This document shows, piece after piece, positions 43,289-52,103 of a DNA stretch of 64,000 nt. Source of the DNA: Sulfobacillus sp. (GTDB lineage: Bacteria > Bacillota > Sulfobacillia > Sulfobacillales > Sulfobacillaceae). The position numbers and the translations under genes were made by a program. Each line of letters begins with the position of its first letter. Position 1 is the first letter of the stretch. The notes under the pieces are model-generated. The model ran no database searches, was not told the DNA's origin, and saw nothing but the letters and a program-made list of their open reading frames with translations. Location of the stretch: assembly GCA_027343695.1 (NCBI GenBank), contig DAHWKJ010000056.1:1-64000 (forward strand), in the 5' to 3' direction.

Positions 43289-44502
43289 ATCAGGTGCGTC
43301 GATTATTGCCTGACTTTGGCACCACATCCTCTCCGACCTCCGTTGAACGTTTGAAGGAACGCGGATTTGCAGAGGCCTTGCGAAAGGTCTTTGCGATGAG
43401 CGGCGAGGACATCATTAGCCAAATCACGGAAAGTGGGATTAAGGGCCGAGGTGGCGCCGCCTTCCCTACCGGTCTTAAGTGGTCGAGTGTCTATAAAGCG
43501 CCGGGCGAGACCAAGTATGTCGTCATGAACGCCGATGAAAGCGAATTAGGCACTTTTAAAGACCGCGTGTTACTGGAAGAAGATCCCCTAGGAGCATTAG
43601 TGGGGGTGTTAATTGCGGCTCATGCGGTGGGGGCCAAAAAAGCATTTTGCTACATTCGTGGCGAGTATCGCGACGTGGAAAATCGGATGGCTGAGGCTTT
43701 GGATACTTTACGGTCTCAGGGCTGGGTGGGACCGGACCGGGTGGACGTGCAAATTCGCCGTGGAGCCGGCGCTTACATCGCGGGGGAAGAGACCGCATTG
43801 TTCAACAGTATTGAGGGCAAGCGACCGGAACCTCGAGTCAAACCGCCATTCCCGACTATTAAAGGATTATGGGCATCTCCTACGCTCATCCAAAATGTCG
43901 AGACCCTAGCCAACGTTGCGGTGTTGTTCGCCCATGATACCGAATGGTTCAAGCAGTACGGTACGAAAGAAACGATAGGAACCAAGTTGGTCGCGATAAG
44001 TGGCCACGTCAAACAACCTGGAGTTTACGAAGTTCCGTTTGGGATGTCCTTGACGGACATTTTGAATGCACCGGACTTGGGAGGCGGAATTGCGGGCAGT
44101 GGCCGTCTCGGCGCGATGCTCTTGGGTGGCGCAGCCGGAACCTTTCTAACTCCTGAGGAAATTGCGAAAAGCAGTTTAGATTATGCTTCCTTGGGTGCCG
44201 TAGGAGCCAACATCGGATCGGGTGCCGTGATGGTATTCGATGATACCGTCGATTTGGTAGGGGTTACTACGCGACTAGCACGATTTTTCGCCGAAGAGTC
44301 TTGTGGGCAATGCGTGCCGTGCCGGGTGGGGACGCAACGAGTGGTCGAACTAATTGAAAACGATGGAATCCAATCCAGACCCCAGGACTTGCGGGAGTTA
44401 GGATTAGCCATGCGCGATGCCTCAATTTGTGGGCTCGGGCAGACGGCACCCTTGGCGCTCTTGTCCCTGTTGGACCGGCCCGAGTTGAGGCAACATGCGT
44501 AA
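43285..44502 (+). CDS. NuoF-like NAD/FMN-binding subunit of formate dehydrogenase
   Basis: A 405-residue NuoF homologue. GRGGAAFPTGLKW is the NAD/FMN loop, NADESELGTFKDR follows, and RRGAGAYIAGEETAL is the FMN motif. The C-terminal [4Fe-4S] motif is SCGQCVPCRVGT with the fourth Cys in ICGLG. It reduces NAD+ with electrons from formate oxidation. GTG 43285 is the true start, in GTGA overlap with the NuoE-like stop and behind AAGGAGG; the open frame extends upstream but overlaps the previous gene. Confidence 0.93.
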   Translation: MNQVRRLLPDFGTTSSPTSVERLKERGFAEALRKVFAMSGEDIISQITESGIKGRGGAAFPTGLKWSSVYKAPGETKYVVMNADESELGTFKDRVLLEEDPLGALVGVLIAAHAVGAKKAFCYIRGEYRDVENRMAEALDTLRSQGWVGPDRVDVQIRRGAGAYIAGEETALFNSIEGKRPEPRVKPPFPTIKGLWASPTLIQNVETLANVAVLFAHDTEWFKQYGTKETIGTKLVAISGHVKQPGVYEVPFGMSLTDILNAPDLGGGIAGSGRLGAMLLGGAAGTFLTPEEIAKSSLDYASLGAVGANIGSGAVMVFDDTVDLVGVTTRLARFFAEESCGQCVPCRVGTQRVVELIENDGIQSRPQDLRELGLAMRDASICGLGQTAPLALLSLLDRPELRQHA

Positions 44503-44526
44503 TCGAGAAAGGGGAGCGAATTCAAC

Positions 44527-45366
44527 ATGGAAAATTCCGTAACCCTCGCGATTGACGGACAGTCGATCACGGTGGCAGAAGGAACAACCTTGCGCGCAGC
44601 GTGTGATGTCGCTCATCATACGGTGCCGACGCTCTGTTGGCATGAAAACCTTACACCCGCCAATGCTTGTCGGGCCTGTGTGGTGGAGGTTAAAGGATCA
44701 CGAACGCTGGTGGCGTCCTGCTCGCGGATTGCTGAGAACGGCATGGAGGTCCAGACTGGCAGTGAGCGTGTGATGAACGCGAGGAAAGTGGTCGCGGAGC
44801 TGTTATTGTCCACCTCGGATAGCAATTTGGCGCCCGACCTTATCGCCTTAGCCCAAAATTCCGGAGCTCAAGCGGACCGCTTTGCGGGTGGAGCGACATG
44901 GGCACAGCCGGCACTTGAGGACAACAACCTTTATGTCCGGGACCTGTCAAAATGCATCTTGTGCTATCGATGCGTGGAGGCGTGCGGAGACGACGCCCAG
45001 AATACCTTTGCCATTGCGGTCGCGGGACGTGGATTTAATGCGCATATTGACGCAGGATTCGGTCGCGACCTACCAGAGTCCGACTGTGTCTATTGTGGTA
45101 ACTGTGTTGCGGTGTGCCCGACTGGTGCGCTTATTGGCAAAAAGGAGTGGGATTTGCGCCAGACGGGTCAATGGGATGAGAGTCAGATTACCCAGACGGA
45201 AACGATTTGCTCGTTCTGTGGGGTCGGATGTGAATTGAACCTTCACGTCATGGACAATCAGATCATTAAAGTGACATCTCCGATGGATCATCCGGTGACC
45301 CACGGAATGTTGTGTGTTAAGGGACGCTACGGCTACGAATTTGCGCAGAGTGAGGAGCAGTCTTAA
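44527..45366 (+). CDS. Detached N-terminal iron-sulfur half of the formate dehydrogenase alpha subunit (NuoG-N/FdhA-N)
   Basis: A 279-residue protein with, in order: an N-terminal [2Fe-2S] domain (Cys in PTLCWHE, ACRAC and VASC), an 8Fe ferredoxin region (CILCYRCVEAC and CVYCGNCVAVCPTGAL), then ICSFCGVGCELNLHV and GMLCVKGRYGYEF, the bis-PGD enzyme's own [4Fe-4S] site. In ordinary FdhA this last segment continues directly into the sequence that begins the catalytic gene at 40896. The alpha subunit is therefore split inside the molybdopterin domain and encoded out of order. Confidence 0.9.
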   Translation: MENSVTLAIDGQSITVAEGTTLRAACDVAHHTVPTLCWHENLTPANACRACVVEVKGSRTLVASCSRIAENGMEVQTGSERVMNARKVVAELLLSTSDSNLAPDLIALAQNSGAQADRFAGGATWAQPALEDNNLYVRDLSKCILCYRCVEACGDDAQNTFAIAVAGRGFNAHIDAGFGRDLPESDCVYCGNCVAVCPTGALIGKKEWDLRQTGQWDESQITQTETICSFCGVGCELNLHVMDNQIIKVTSPMDHPVTHGMLCVKGRYGYEFAQSEEQS

Positions 45367-45575
45367 GACGTTGGTGCCGTGCATGCAAGAAGGGACAAAT
45401 CCTGGAACTCGTCGTGCCCTACCTGTGTAAGTCGAAGGGGCACGGCGTGCAAGGCCTCGTGAATGTGTCGAAGAGTCCACTGGATTGAGGTCAGTTGCTC
45501 TTCTTTGTGGGGTGGGCAGGACAGGATATAAGAGGAAAATCTTAGGCGTAGGAAACAATTTGAGGAGGCGATGTT

Positions 45576-45821
45576 TTGCAGATTATTGTCTATTCACAAC
45601 CTGGCTGAAACCCTTGTGATACTGAGAAAGCGTGGCTTTCTCACGAAGGGATCCCGTTTGAAGAGCGAAACATCCGACAGAATCCTCGTTGGGTGGAGGA
45701 ATTGGTCGCGTTGGGCTCACAATCTACACCGACCACGGTGGTAGAGAATGGTGGGGAACGAACAATTGTGATCGGCTTTGACCGGGCTAAGCTACAACAG
45801 GCGATTCAAGCCAAGGCATAG
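45576..45821 (+). CDS. Glutaredoxin-like selenoprotein (UxxC)
   Basis: Starting at TTG 45576, 7 bp after GAGGAGG, the frame reads MQIIVYSQPG-U-NPCDTEKAWLSHEGIPFEERNI and continues to TAG at 45819-45821, giving 81 residues with Sec11. The TGA at 45606-45608 replaces the first Cys of the glutaredoxin C-x-x-C motif. The later STPTTVVENG has the cis-Pro TPT turn, and GFDRAKL the usual end. It is missed by standard gene finding because of the stop. It lies just downstream of the selenoprotein formate dehydrogenase genes. Confidence 0.82.
45606..45650 (+). promoter_or_regulatory. SECIS-like element of the glutaredoxin mRNA
   Basis: The upper stem TGAGAAAG (45623-45630) / CTTTCTCA (45636-45643) closes the 5-nt loop CGTGG. 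A lower stem CCCTT (45611-45615) / AAGGG (45646-45650) extends it across an internal loop. The apical loop lies 26-30 nt from the UGA, a little further than in the formate dehydrogenase. Confidence 0.7.
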
Positions 45822-45848
45822 TCCGGATTCAAGAAGGGGGTTCGTCTG

Positions 45849-46322
45849 ATGGGCCCTGGCTGCCGCCGATGGGAATTTTGTGACATCCCAGAGATTGCGC
45901 AACTGATGAGCGTCCATGCTTTGTGGCAGCATTATGGGCTGGATCGGGCGACTGCCGAAACCCGGCTCCACCAATTGTGGCGGGAAGATGAGTCGGGGTT
46001 CGTATGGGAACCGGAGCCGGGGAAGATCCTCGGCTTCGTTCTATTTAATCGTAGTAGTTTTGGTGGCAGCGGGTATGTGCGGTGGGTTGGCGTCGCCGCA
46101 GGAGCGACCGGGCTGGGGATTGGTCCGCGGCTGCTCCAGTGTGTGGAGCATGACCTCCGTCAAAATAGTGTCTTTCGGCTCCTCTTACTCTGCACTGCGT
46201 GGAATCATGGGGCTCGCCGGTTTTACGAACGGATGGGATTTTCTGAAATTGGGCGGTTGCCGGATTGGGTGCTGAAGGGGACCACTGAGGTGCTGTATGC
46301 GAAACATCTCGACTCCCCGTGA
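45849..46322 (+). CDS. GNAT-family N-acetyltransferase
   Basis: A 157-residue GNAT protein. The acetyl-CoA loop is in VAAGATGLGIGPRLLQ, matching Q/R-x-x-G-x-G/A loosely, and the C-terminal half has AWNHGARRFYERMGFSEIG, the usual motif B with the general Tyr. The substrate is not indicated. It lies 27 bp after the selenoprotein gene with GAAGGGGG before the ATG and may share its transcript. Confidence 0.85.
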   Translation: MGPGCRRWEFCDIPEIAQLMSVHALWQHYGLDRATAETRLHQLWREDESGFVWEPEPGKILGFVLFNRSSFGGSGYVRWVGVAAGATGLGIGPRLLQCVEHDLRQNSVFRLLLLCTAWNHGARRFYERMGFSEIGRLPDWVLKGTTEVLYAKHLDSP

Positions 46323-46441
46323 GGGGACGTGCCATCCCTGCGACGACCGGCCAGGGTCTTAACAAAGATGGCAACTGATGTGAGGGTTCTGGGTACCCTG
46401 TGGTCACCCACGCGGAGTCCTTTAGCGGTATGACGCCTATG

Positions 46442-46828
46442 TTAACGCACGATCGTAAAAGCTTTTTCGTCACGAACCACTTCGGTGATGTGGTTTTTAT
46501 CATCGACGAATACTACGGTAGGTTGATGCTCCGGTAGGGCATCTTCCTCCACCATTCGCCAACCCAGAATCACGACGAGGTCATCCGGTTGAAAGAGACG
46601 GGCGGGGGGGCCATTTAAGCAAATGTCCCCTGCGCCCTTGGGCCCGGGGATGATGTAGGTTTGCCATAGAGCTCCGTTGGAAAGGTTCGTGATCTGGACC
46701 ATCTCATAAGGCAGAAGTCCGGTGACGTCTAAGAGATTTTGGTCGATAGTAACGGATCCAATATAGTTCAAATTCGCCTCGGTCACTCTCGCTCGATGAA
46801 TTTTTGCAGTCATCATCCGATATTGCAT
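46442..46828 (-). CDS. panD: Aspartate 1-decarboxylase (pyruvoyl enzyme precursor)
   Basis: A 128-residue PanD proenzyme of standard length. NYIGSVTID contains the Gly24-Ser25 bond that self-cleaves to make the pyruvoyl cofactor, and KIHRARVTEANLNY precedes it. NGARxxx is NGPPARLFQPDDLVV here, as expected near the C-terminal third. It makes beta-alanine for pantothenate and CoA. It stands alone, with AAGGAGG before the ATG. A CoA supply role fits this CoA-heavy region but is not specific to it. Confidence 0.95.
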   Translation of the reverse strand: MQYRMMTAKIHRARVTEANLNYIGSVTIDQNLLDVTGLLPYEMVQITNLSNGALWQTYIIPGPKGAGDICLNGPPARLFQPDDLVVILGWRMVEEDALPEHQPTVVFVDDKNHITEVVRDEKAFTIVR

Positions 46829-47390
46829 GGATTGTCAGTCCTCCTTAGTAAGATCCGTAATTTTGGATAGTTGGGATGCCGCCCTAGTCATTTTTCCTGA
46901 TTAGGGGATTCGTGGAGCCTTAAACATGCTCATAGCCACCGGGGCAGTTCCAAAAACCACGCGAATTGCATGTTCTTGTAAAAGTAAGACATTTTCTTGA
47001 AGCATTTTGCATCACTGACATAGTACCAATGCCGGGTCTCACACCGTCGACGTCAGCATCCGCCATTGGCCCTGTGTCATCCCATGCCCTAATCCCGGTG
47101 CCCTAGTCGCTCACTAACGTTAAGCCTTCCGCACGAATCTTTTGGGACCGCCATGGAATACCTAAGGATTCCATCGGGTGGAAAGAATGGGTCCCCCATT
47201 TCGAGCCTTGCTTAAGATTCTCGCTTTTAGGAATAGTTCCCTAGTGATTGGAGAGTCAGCGTGTTGGCTTATGTTGACTTTACGTGTCCTGCTAAGAATT
47301 GGTCAAAAGAGGAGAGGTCCCGAGAGAACCCCTCAGGCAGCGTGAGTGGGAACCTCCCTGCCCTAGGGAGATTTTCCTCCGTATTTTGGC
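46829..47390. other. Intergenic stretch, no gene recognised
   Basis: No frame with a ribosome binding site or family motif was seen. The PanD promoter must lie within the first 100 bases, but clear boxes could not be assigned. Confidence 0.4.
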
Positions 47391-47784
47391 TTGTTAAGGT
47401 CCACAATCCTTTTTCACAACCATCGATTTGAAGGCCACGATAACCAGTGGGTAGCGCGGGAACTCTTAGGCGTGGCCGCCGAGTACGGAGACCGGATTCA
47501 TGAACAGTTGGTGAAGATGGAGCCACGCGAAGTCAGTGCCTTTAGGGTGGGGTGCCATCATGTGGAGCCGGCTGTGTCCCCTAAAGATGGTGTTGGAGGA
47601 TCTTGGTCTGGTTGGAGCCGAGGCCGTGTGGAATAACCTCCGACACGTTCTTGGTGCCTTGGCCGAGCGTCTCGCGGTGTCTTCTAACATGCAGTGGGAG
47701 GATGTAGGGATTCGGGTCTCTATTGACCAGCGGGGCCACACCGAATGGCGATTGTGGCTAGTTGTGACGCCGATTTGGCTATAA
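47391..47784 (+). pseudogene. Probable frameshifted gene of unknown function
   Basis: Two overlapping frames both look protein-like and join near 47560: the first ends with ELLGVAAEYGDRIHEQLVKM and REVSAFRVG, the second continues EDLGLVGAEAVWNNLRHVLG and ends VSIDQRGHTEWRLWL. One frameshift would make a single protein of about 130 residues. I do not recognise the family. No ribosome binding site was found. Confidence 0.35.
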
Positions 47785-48327
47785 AAGCCTTCACCTTTCG
47801 GATTGTCGGCGTCGGGGTGGCATGATCGTGATCGGTGATTGGAGCCGACCTGGGGACTTTCTGGCATTAGTGAGGGCGGCGGTGTAGCAGGGCCTGGCGG
47901 CAAATACTACTGCCAGTAGGGGCTCCATTAAGCACATTAGATGACACGGTTTATCCCGGTCTCTATCCGGTGATTAAGTGCCTGCCATTGGCACACGGAG
48001 TCCAAGCCTTTCATGGTGTTCTTGGTAGAGAAGAACGATAGCGGACCTTGGACTTGGGAATCAGGTTGCCATCTGCAATAGAACCTTGCGGTGCCGCACT
48101 TCAACCTCCGTGGTGCTAGATTGGGCCGGCATTTTACTTTGGCCGATGCCGATTGCCGGTTCACGATTGGAAGGTTACCGTGTGCATGGGGACCCTTCGT
48201 TTGGGACCCAAAACCGTGACAATTGCCATCGTGTTCGGGGACAATGCTCATAGTGTCATAGAGATCGTATCGTTGGCAGATATAATGCCTGCCCAGTCAT
48301 GGCCTAGACCATCGGCGGGTAAAAAAT
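47785..48327. other. Degraded sequence before the MBL hydrolase
   Basis: Frame-broken fragments with stops, for example around 47940-48320, look like remnants of a gene, but none can be named. Confidence 0.3.
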
Positions 48328-48957
48328 TTGAAAGGTGTGGGCATCACGAAAGCGATCACGCATGCGGTGTACCAATTAGAATCTACGCGGGGTAGTTATG
48401 TTTACCTGTGGCGTCAGGGCAGCAACACGATCCTGGTGGATAGCTCGCTGCCAGGCAAAGGACCTTCGATGATTGCTGAGTTGGATGCGGCGGGGGTGCA
48501 TCCCCAAAAAATCTTGATCACCCATTACGATGTTGACCATATCGGGAACATGGCAATGCTATCGGAGCACTACTCGGCTGAAGTCTGGATTCCCCAGGAG
48601 GACGCCCCTTATGTAACAGGAGAAAAGGCGCGTCCTGGCATTAAACGAATGATTGGCGCCATGATCAAGGTCGATATGCCAAAAGCCTGGTCCACCCTAG
48701 GTGCCGGCCACGAGGTAGGGGGCCTATATGCCGTGGCGAGCCCCGGCCATACGCCGGGGCACTTGGCTTACCGCGCCGACCAGGTGTTATTTGTCGGCGA
48801 CGCATTTCGTACCCGAGGCGACCAGGTGATTCCCAGTCCACGTTTCCTGGCTTGGGACCGGGATCTCGAAAAGACGAGCCGCGCGCGGCTCTTGGGGGAC
48901 TTTGCCGGATGGATTTGTCCGGCTCACGGCGAACCTCTGGCGTGGCCACCGCTTTAA
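48328..48957 (+). CDS. MBL-fold metallo-hydrolase
   Basis: A 209-residue metallo-beta-lactamase-fold protein. The metal motif is ITHYDVDHIGN, H-x-D-x-D-H rather than the common H-x-H-x-D-H. ASPGHTPGHLAYRAD gives the next His and VLFVGDAF the bridging Asp, then CPAHGEPL the last His. Function is open: glyoxalase-II-like or lactonase activity are both possible. The TTG start is only weakly supported; a GTG at 48337 is another choice. Confidence 0.82.
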   Translation: MKGVGITKAITHAVYQLESTRGSYVYLWRQGSNTILVDSSLPGKGPSMIAELDAAGVHPQKILITHYDVDHIGNMAMLSEHYSAEVWIPQEDAPYVTGEKARPGIKRMIGAMIKVDMPKAWSTLGAGHEVGGLYAVASPGHTPGHLAYRADQVLFVGDAFRTRGDQVIPSPRFLAWDRDLEKTSRARLLGDFAGWICPAHGEPLAWPPL

Positions 48958-49076
48958 TCGGGAGTCCGTCACGGTGGTTGGTGCAGCGAGTGCTTCGCTG
49001 TCTCCCAACTAAGCGCTATGATAGGTGAATATATCGTGGTCGCCTACAAAGTGGTGACTCAGGGGAGGGGCAGACG

Positions 49077-50126
49077 TTGGAGGAACAAGCATGGGCTTTA
49101 CACGATGAAAAAACCTTATTAAACGTTCCGTTGTCGGTGTTAGATCTGTCGCCCATAGCCGTAGGTGGCACGGCCGCCGATGCGCTGCATCGGAGTCTTG
49201 ATCTCGCGCGCCACGCCGAGCACTGGGGATTTAGTCGCTATTGGGTCGCCGAACACCACAATATGGACGGCATCGCCAGCGCCGCTACAGCGGTTGTGAT
49301 TGGCTTTTTAGCACAAGGCACCTCCACGATTCGTGTGGGATCCGGTGGGGTCATGCTACCGAACCATTCCCCACTAGTGATCGCCGAGCAGTTTGGTACC
49401 CTGGAATCTTTGTATCCAGGTCGGATTGACCTCGGGATTGGTCGGGCCCCAGGAACCGATCCGATGACGATGCGTGCCCTGCGCCGAGACAGCCGTAACC
49501 AGGAGCGAGATTTTCCCACGTTGATGGACGAGCTGCGGGATTATCTAAGCGAAACGGATGGAGGAAGCCCTGTGCCCCGCGTCCGCGCGACTCCCGGCTG
49601 GGGACTGACGGTCCCAATTTGGCTCCTGGGGTCCAGCGACTTTAGTGCGCAACTGGCCGCTCATCTCGGATTGCCGTTTGCCTTCGCGGGACACTTTGCA
49701 GCAGAAAACACCCAACTTGCATTAGGGCTTTACCGGGCCCATTTTAAACCGGGGCCGATCTTGGAGCGACCCTACGCGATGCTGGGGGTCACCGTAATCG
49801 CCGCCGATACCGACGAAAAAGCGCAATATTTGGCGACGACCCCCATGCAAAAATATCTCCAGATAATCCGTGGGCGAATCAATTCCGCGCAGATGATGCC
49901 ACCCGTGGAGAATATGGCTGGTCTCTACTGGGATGAACAGGAGCAGGCTGCCTTAGAAAAGCGGTTTGCAACGGCCGTGGTGGGAGGACCCCGGACCGTG
50001 CAGGAAAAACTTTCCCGATTGCTAGAGACGACTCAGGCCGATGAATTGATTATTCAATCCGAGATTTTTAATCATGCGGAGCGTCTCCATTGCTATGAAA
50101 TTCTATCCTCGTTGCGCATGCGGTAA
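49077..50126 (+). CDS. LLM-class flavin-dependent oxidoreductase (luciferase-like monooxygenase)
   Basis: A 349-residue TIM-barrel flavoprotein. [12 protein letters not shown], then [39 protein letters not shown] and [15 protein letters not shown] are the hallmarks of the bacterial luciferase-like group 1 (YhbW-like) proteins. It uses reduced FMN or F420 to oxygenate or reduce an unknown substrate. The TTG start follows GGGGAGGGG. It has no functional partner among its neighbours. Confidence 0.9.
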   Translation: MEEQAWALHDEKTLLNVPLSVLDLSPIAVGGTAADALHRSLDLARHAEHWGFSRYWVAEHHNMDGIASAATAVVIGFLAQGTSTIRVGSGGVMLPNHSPLVIAEQFGTLESLYPGRIDLGIGRAPGTDPMTMRALRRDSRNQERDFPTLMDELRDYLSETDGGSPVPRVRATPGWGLTVPIWLLGSSDFSAQLAAHLGLPFAFAGHFAAENTQLALGLYRAHFKPGPILERPYAMLGVTVIAADTDEKAQYLATTPMQKYLQIIRGRINSAQMMPPVENMAGLYWDEQEQAALEKRFATAVVGGPRTVQEKLSRLLETTQADELIIQSEIFNHAERLHCYEILSSLRMR

Positions 50127-50171
50127 AAGGACTCTACGCGTAGAAATGGCCCAAATGAGGAGGAACATGGG

Positions 50172-51101
50172 CTATGGGGTGGCGCCCTCGAGAATATCCT
50201 TTTCGATATGCATGGAGACGACCCAGTTCGGCATGTCAACGACTTCGGAGATTTTGAGGTCGGCCGCGACACTGGTCAGAAGATATGCATCAATCGGATC
50301 GAGTCCCGTCATCTGGCTAATGAGTTCAATCATGCCCAAGGTCGCATCCCGTGTTGCGACCATCAGATCAGGGGCAATACCGGTTGTGGCCCATGCTCGA
50401 CCAGATCGCGCTGCAACGGGATGGGTTTCAAGTCGTGGATAGCGGAGACGCATCCCCTTTTTTAGATGTAATCGCACGGTCACTGTAGAACTGGTTTCGA
50501 TGGCGGTGCCAGCGACTTCACCATCGCCTTGAGCGGCATGGGTATCTCCGATCGAGAGAAGTCCGCCAGGTACGGCGATCGGAAGCCATAAGCGTGAACC
50601 GACTGTCACGTGGCGAATGTCCAGATTTCCGCCTTGTTGGCTCGGGGGCACCAGGGGATGGTCTCCGGGGGCGGCGAGCGCGAGGCCGATGGTTCCGATA
50701 AACGGTACGGTAGGAATCCGGAATCCGTGTAAGATCTCGGCGTAGTGGGCATTGACCTCAGAAATTCTCAAGTGTGCGTTGGGGAAGTAGTCGGCCAAGA
50801 GACCAAATCCAGGAATGTTTGCGGTCCAACCCCACTCGTCAAGATGGATGGCCAGAATTTCGATGATTAGTACGTCGCCGGGTTCCGCATGGGCGACCGC
50901 AATAGGTCCTGTGACGGGGTTGACTCGCGAAAAGTCGAGGGTTTGTACATCTGCGACGGTGGATGTTTTAGTCAGTTGGCCCCCCGACGCGTTGGCCACC
51001 TCTAACGTCACGGTGCTTCCAGACTCGACCTCGATCACAGGTGGGATGGCACGATTCCAGGTGAATTGTGAGCGATCGCGGGCAATATGAAACGAGGACA
51101 T
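50172..51101 (-). CDS. Acetamidase/formamidase-family protein
   Basis: A 309-residue member of the FmdA/AmdA family. The N-terminal SGSTVTLEVANASGGQL and the mid region AEPGDVLIIEILAI are typical. SIGDTHAAQGDGEVAGTAIE is the conserved active-site region with Asp, His and Glu. It should hydrolyse formamide or a short-chain amide to ammonia and acid. It stands alone on the minus strand, with AGGGAGGAAT before the ATG. A formamidase would feed formate to the nearby dehydrogenase, but this is speculation. Confidence 0.9.
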   Translation of the reverse strand: MSSFHIARDRSQFTWNRAIPPVIEVESGSTVTLEVANASGGQLTKTSTVADVQTLDFSRVNPVTGPIAVAHAEPGDVLIIEILAIHLDEWGWTANIPGFGLLADYFPNAHLRISEVNAHYAEILHGFRIPTVPFIGTIGLALAAPGDHPLVPPSQQGGNLDIRHVTVGSRLWLPIAVPGGLLSIGDTHAAQGDGEVAGTAIETSSTVTVRLHLKKGMRLRYPRLETHPVAARSGRAWATTGIAPDLMVATRDATLGMIELISQMTGLDPIDAYLLTSVAADLKISEVVDMPNWVVSMHIEKDILEGATP

Positions 51102-51307
51102 GTGTCGATTCCTCCCTAGTATGGGCCTGATGTGGAGCTACATCTCCCGAACTCTTTCCATTTCTTTCGGGGCGGACAGAGCATTCTCCTGCTTTTCCTC
51201 GAGAGGAGTCAGGCCGGCGGGGTACTGATGGGTGAAATTTTTCGGGTTAAGCGCCCTAACCTTGGGAAAACGCTTATGCGGGCCGTGTGGAGTCTAGATA
51301 AAACGGT

Positions 51308-51877
51308 TCACCCAGCGTGGGATGCCGCAGTGGTTTCAGTGTCTGCTAGGGCGGACGACCAACACGGTGTGTCGGGATAATCCCAATCTATCGGGTGGGG
51401 TATCCGATAGTAAGCGATGGGTGATGTCGGGATTTCTCCCAACGCGCCATTGCCGCGACGGATCCAAAATCGGCCTGCTGCGTCGGTAAATCCGAGTTCC
51501 AGTTCGAACTGAATCCCGGGAGCCCGTCCGCTGGAAGGGAGATTGACCTGAAAACATCCTGGTGGTAGGACGGACAGATAAGTGCGAAAGGGCCGAGGGG
51601 ACACGACGGCTTCTGGACAACTGGAGGGCACTTTGCCTTGAAGGGCAATCATGGACACTACAGCCGCGAACACGGGAGTATCCGAGGCGTTATTTAAGGA
51701 CGCCACCGCAGGAACCGAACTGGCGTCGATGAGCCATCCTGAGATCTTACTGGCTTGGCGTAATCGATCGTTGGCACGTCGCAGGTGTCGTTCGTTGCGG
51801 ATTTGCAACAGCCCAACGACGGCTGTGCCCCAAGCTCCAATGGTAGCGAAGTCCCCAAAGATTTTCGTAAGGTTCAC
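51308..51877 (-). CDS. Hypothetical protein with N-terminal membrane segment
   Basis: A 189-residue protein of no recognised family. IFGDFATIGAWGTAVVGLLQI is a single hydrophobic segment near the N-terminus, followed by a basic helix (RNERHLRRANDRLRQA), so a signal-anchor is likely. The rest forms predicted beta strands, such as FELELGFTDAAGRFWIRR, resembling a small sensor or effector domain. GTG 51877 is favoured, behind CAGGGAG; the longer frame to 51970 lacks an RBS. Confidence 0.5.
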   Translation of the reverse strand: MNLTKIFGDFATIGAWGTAVVGLLQIRNERHLRRANDRLRQASKISGWLIDASSVPAVASLNNASDTPVFAAVVSMIALQGKVPSSCPEAVVSPRPFRTYLSVLPPGCFQVNLPSSGRAPGIQFELELGFTDAAGRFWIRRGNGALGEIPTSPIAYYRIPHPIDWDYPDTPCWSSALADTETTAASHAG

Positions 51878-52103
51878 TCCAAACAGCTCCCTGGATTGGA
51901 AATAGTTACCATATAAAGGTATGCTACAATTCCACCAACGGTGCGGAATACAGGGCACAACATCCCTCAAACCGATTTCTATAGGGTGATTGCACCGACG
52001 GTCGACGCGTTTTTCTCGGGAATGTCACGCGTCCCTGCCTGTGCAATCGCCACGACTAGTGGCGAGGCTGCAGTTCGTTGTAGTATGAGTCATCGAGGTG
52101 CCC

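Noticed and set aside
45571-45735. ATG-initiated frame overlapping the glutaredoxin
   Set aside because: It gives an unrecognisable basic peptide, has poor RBS spacing, and overlaps the much better supported TTG frame.
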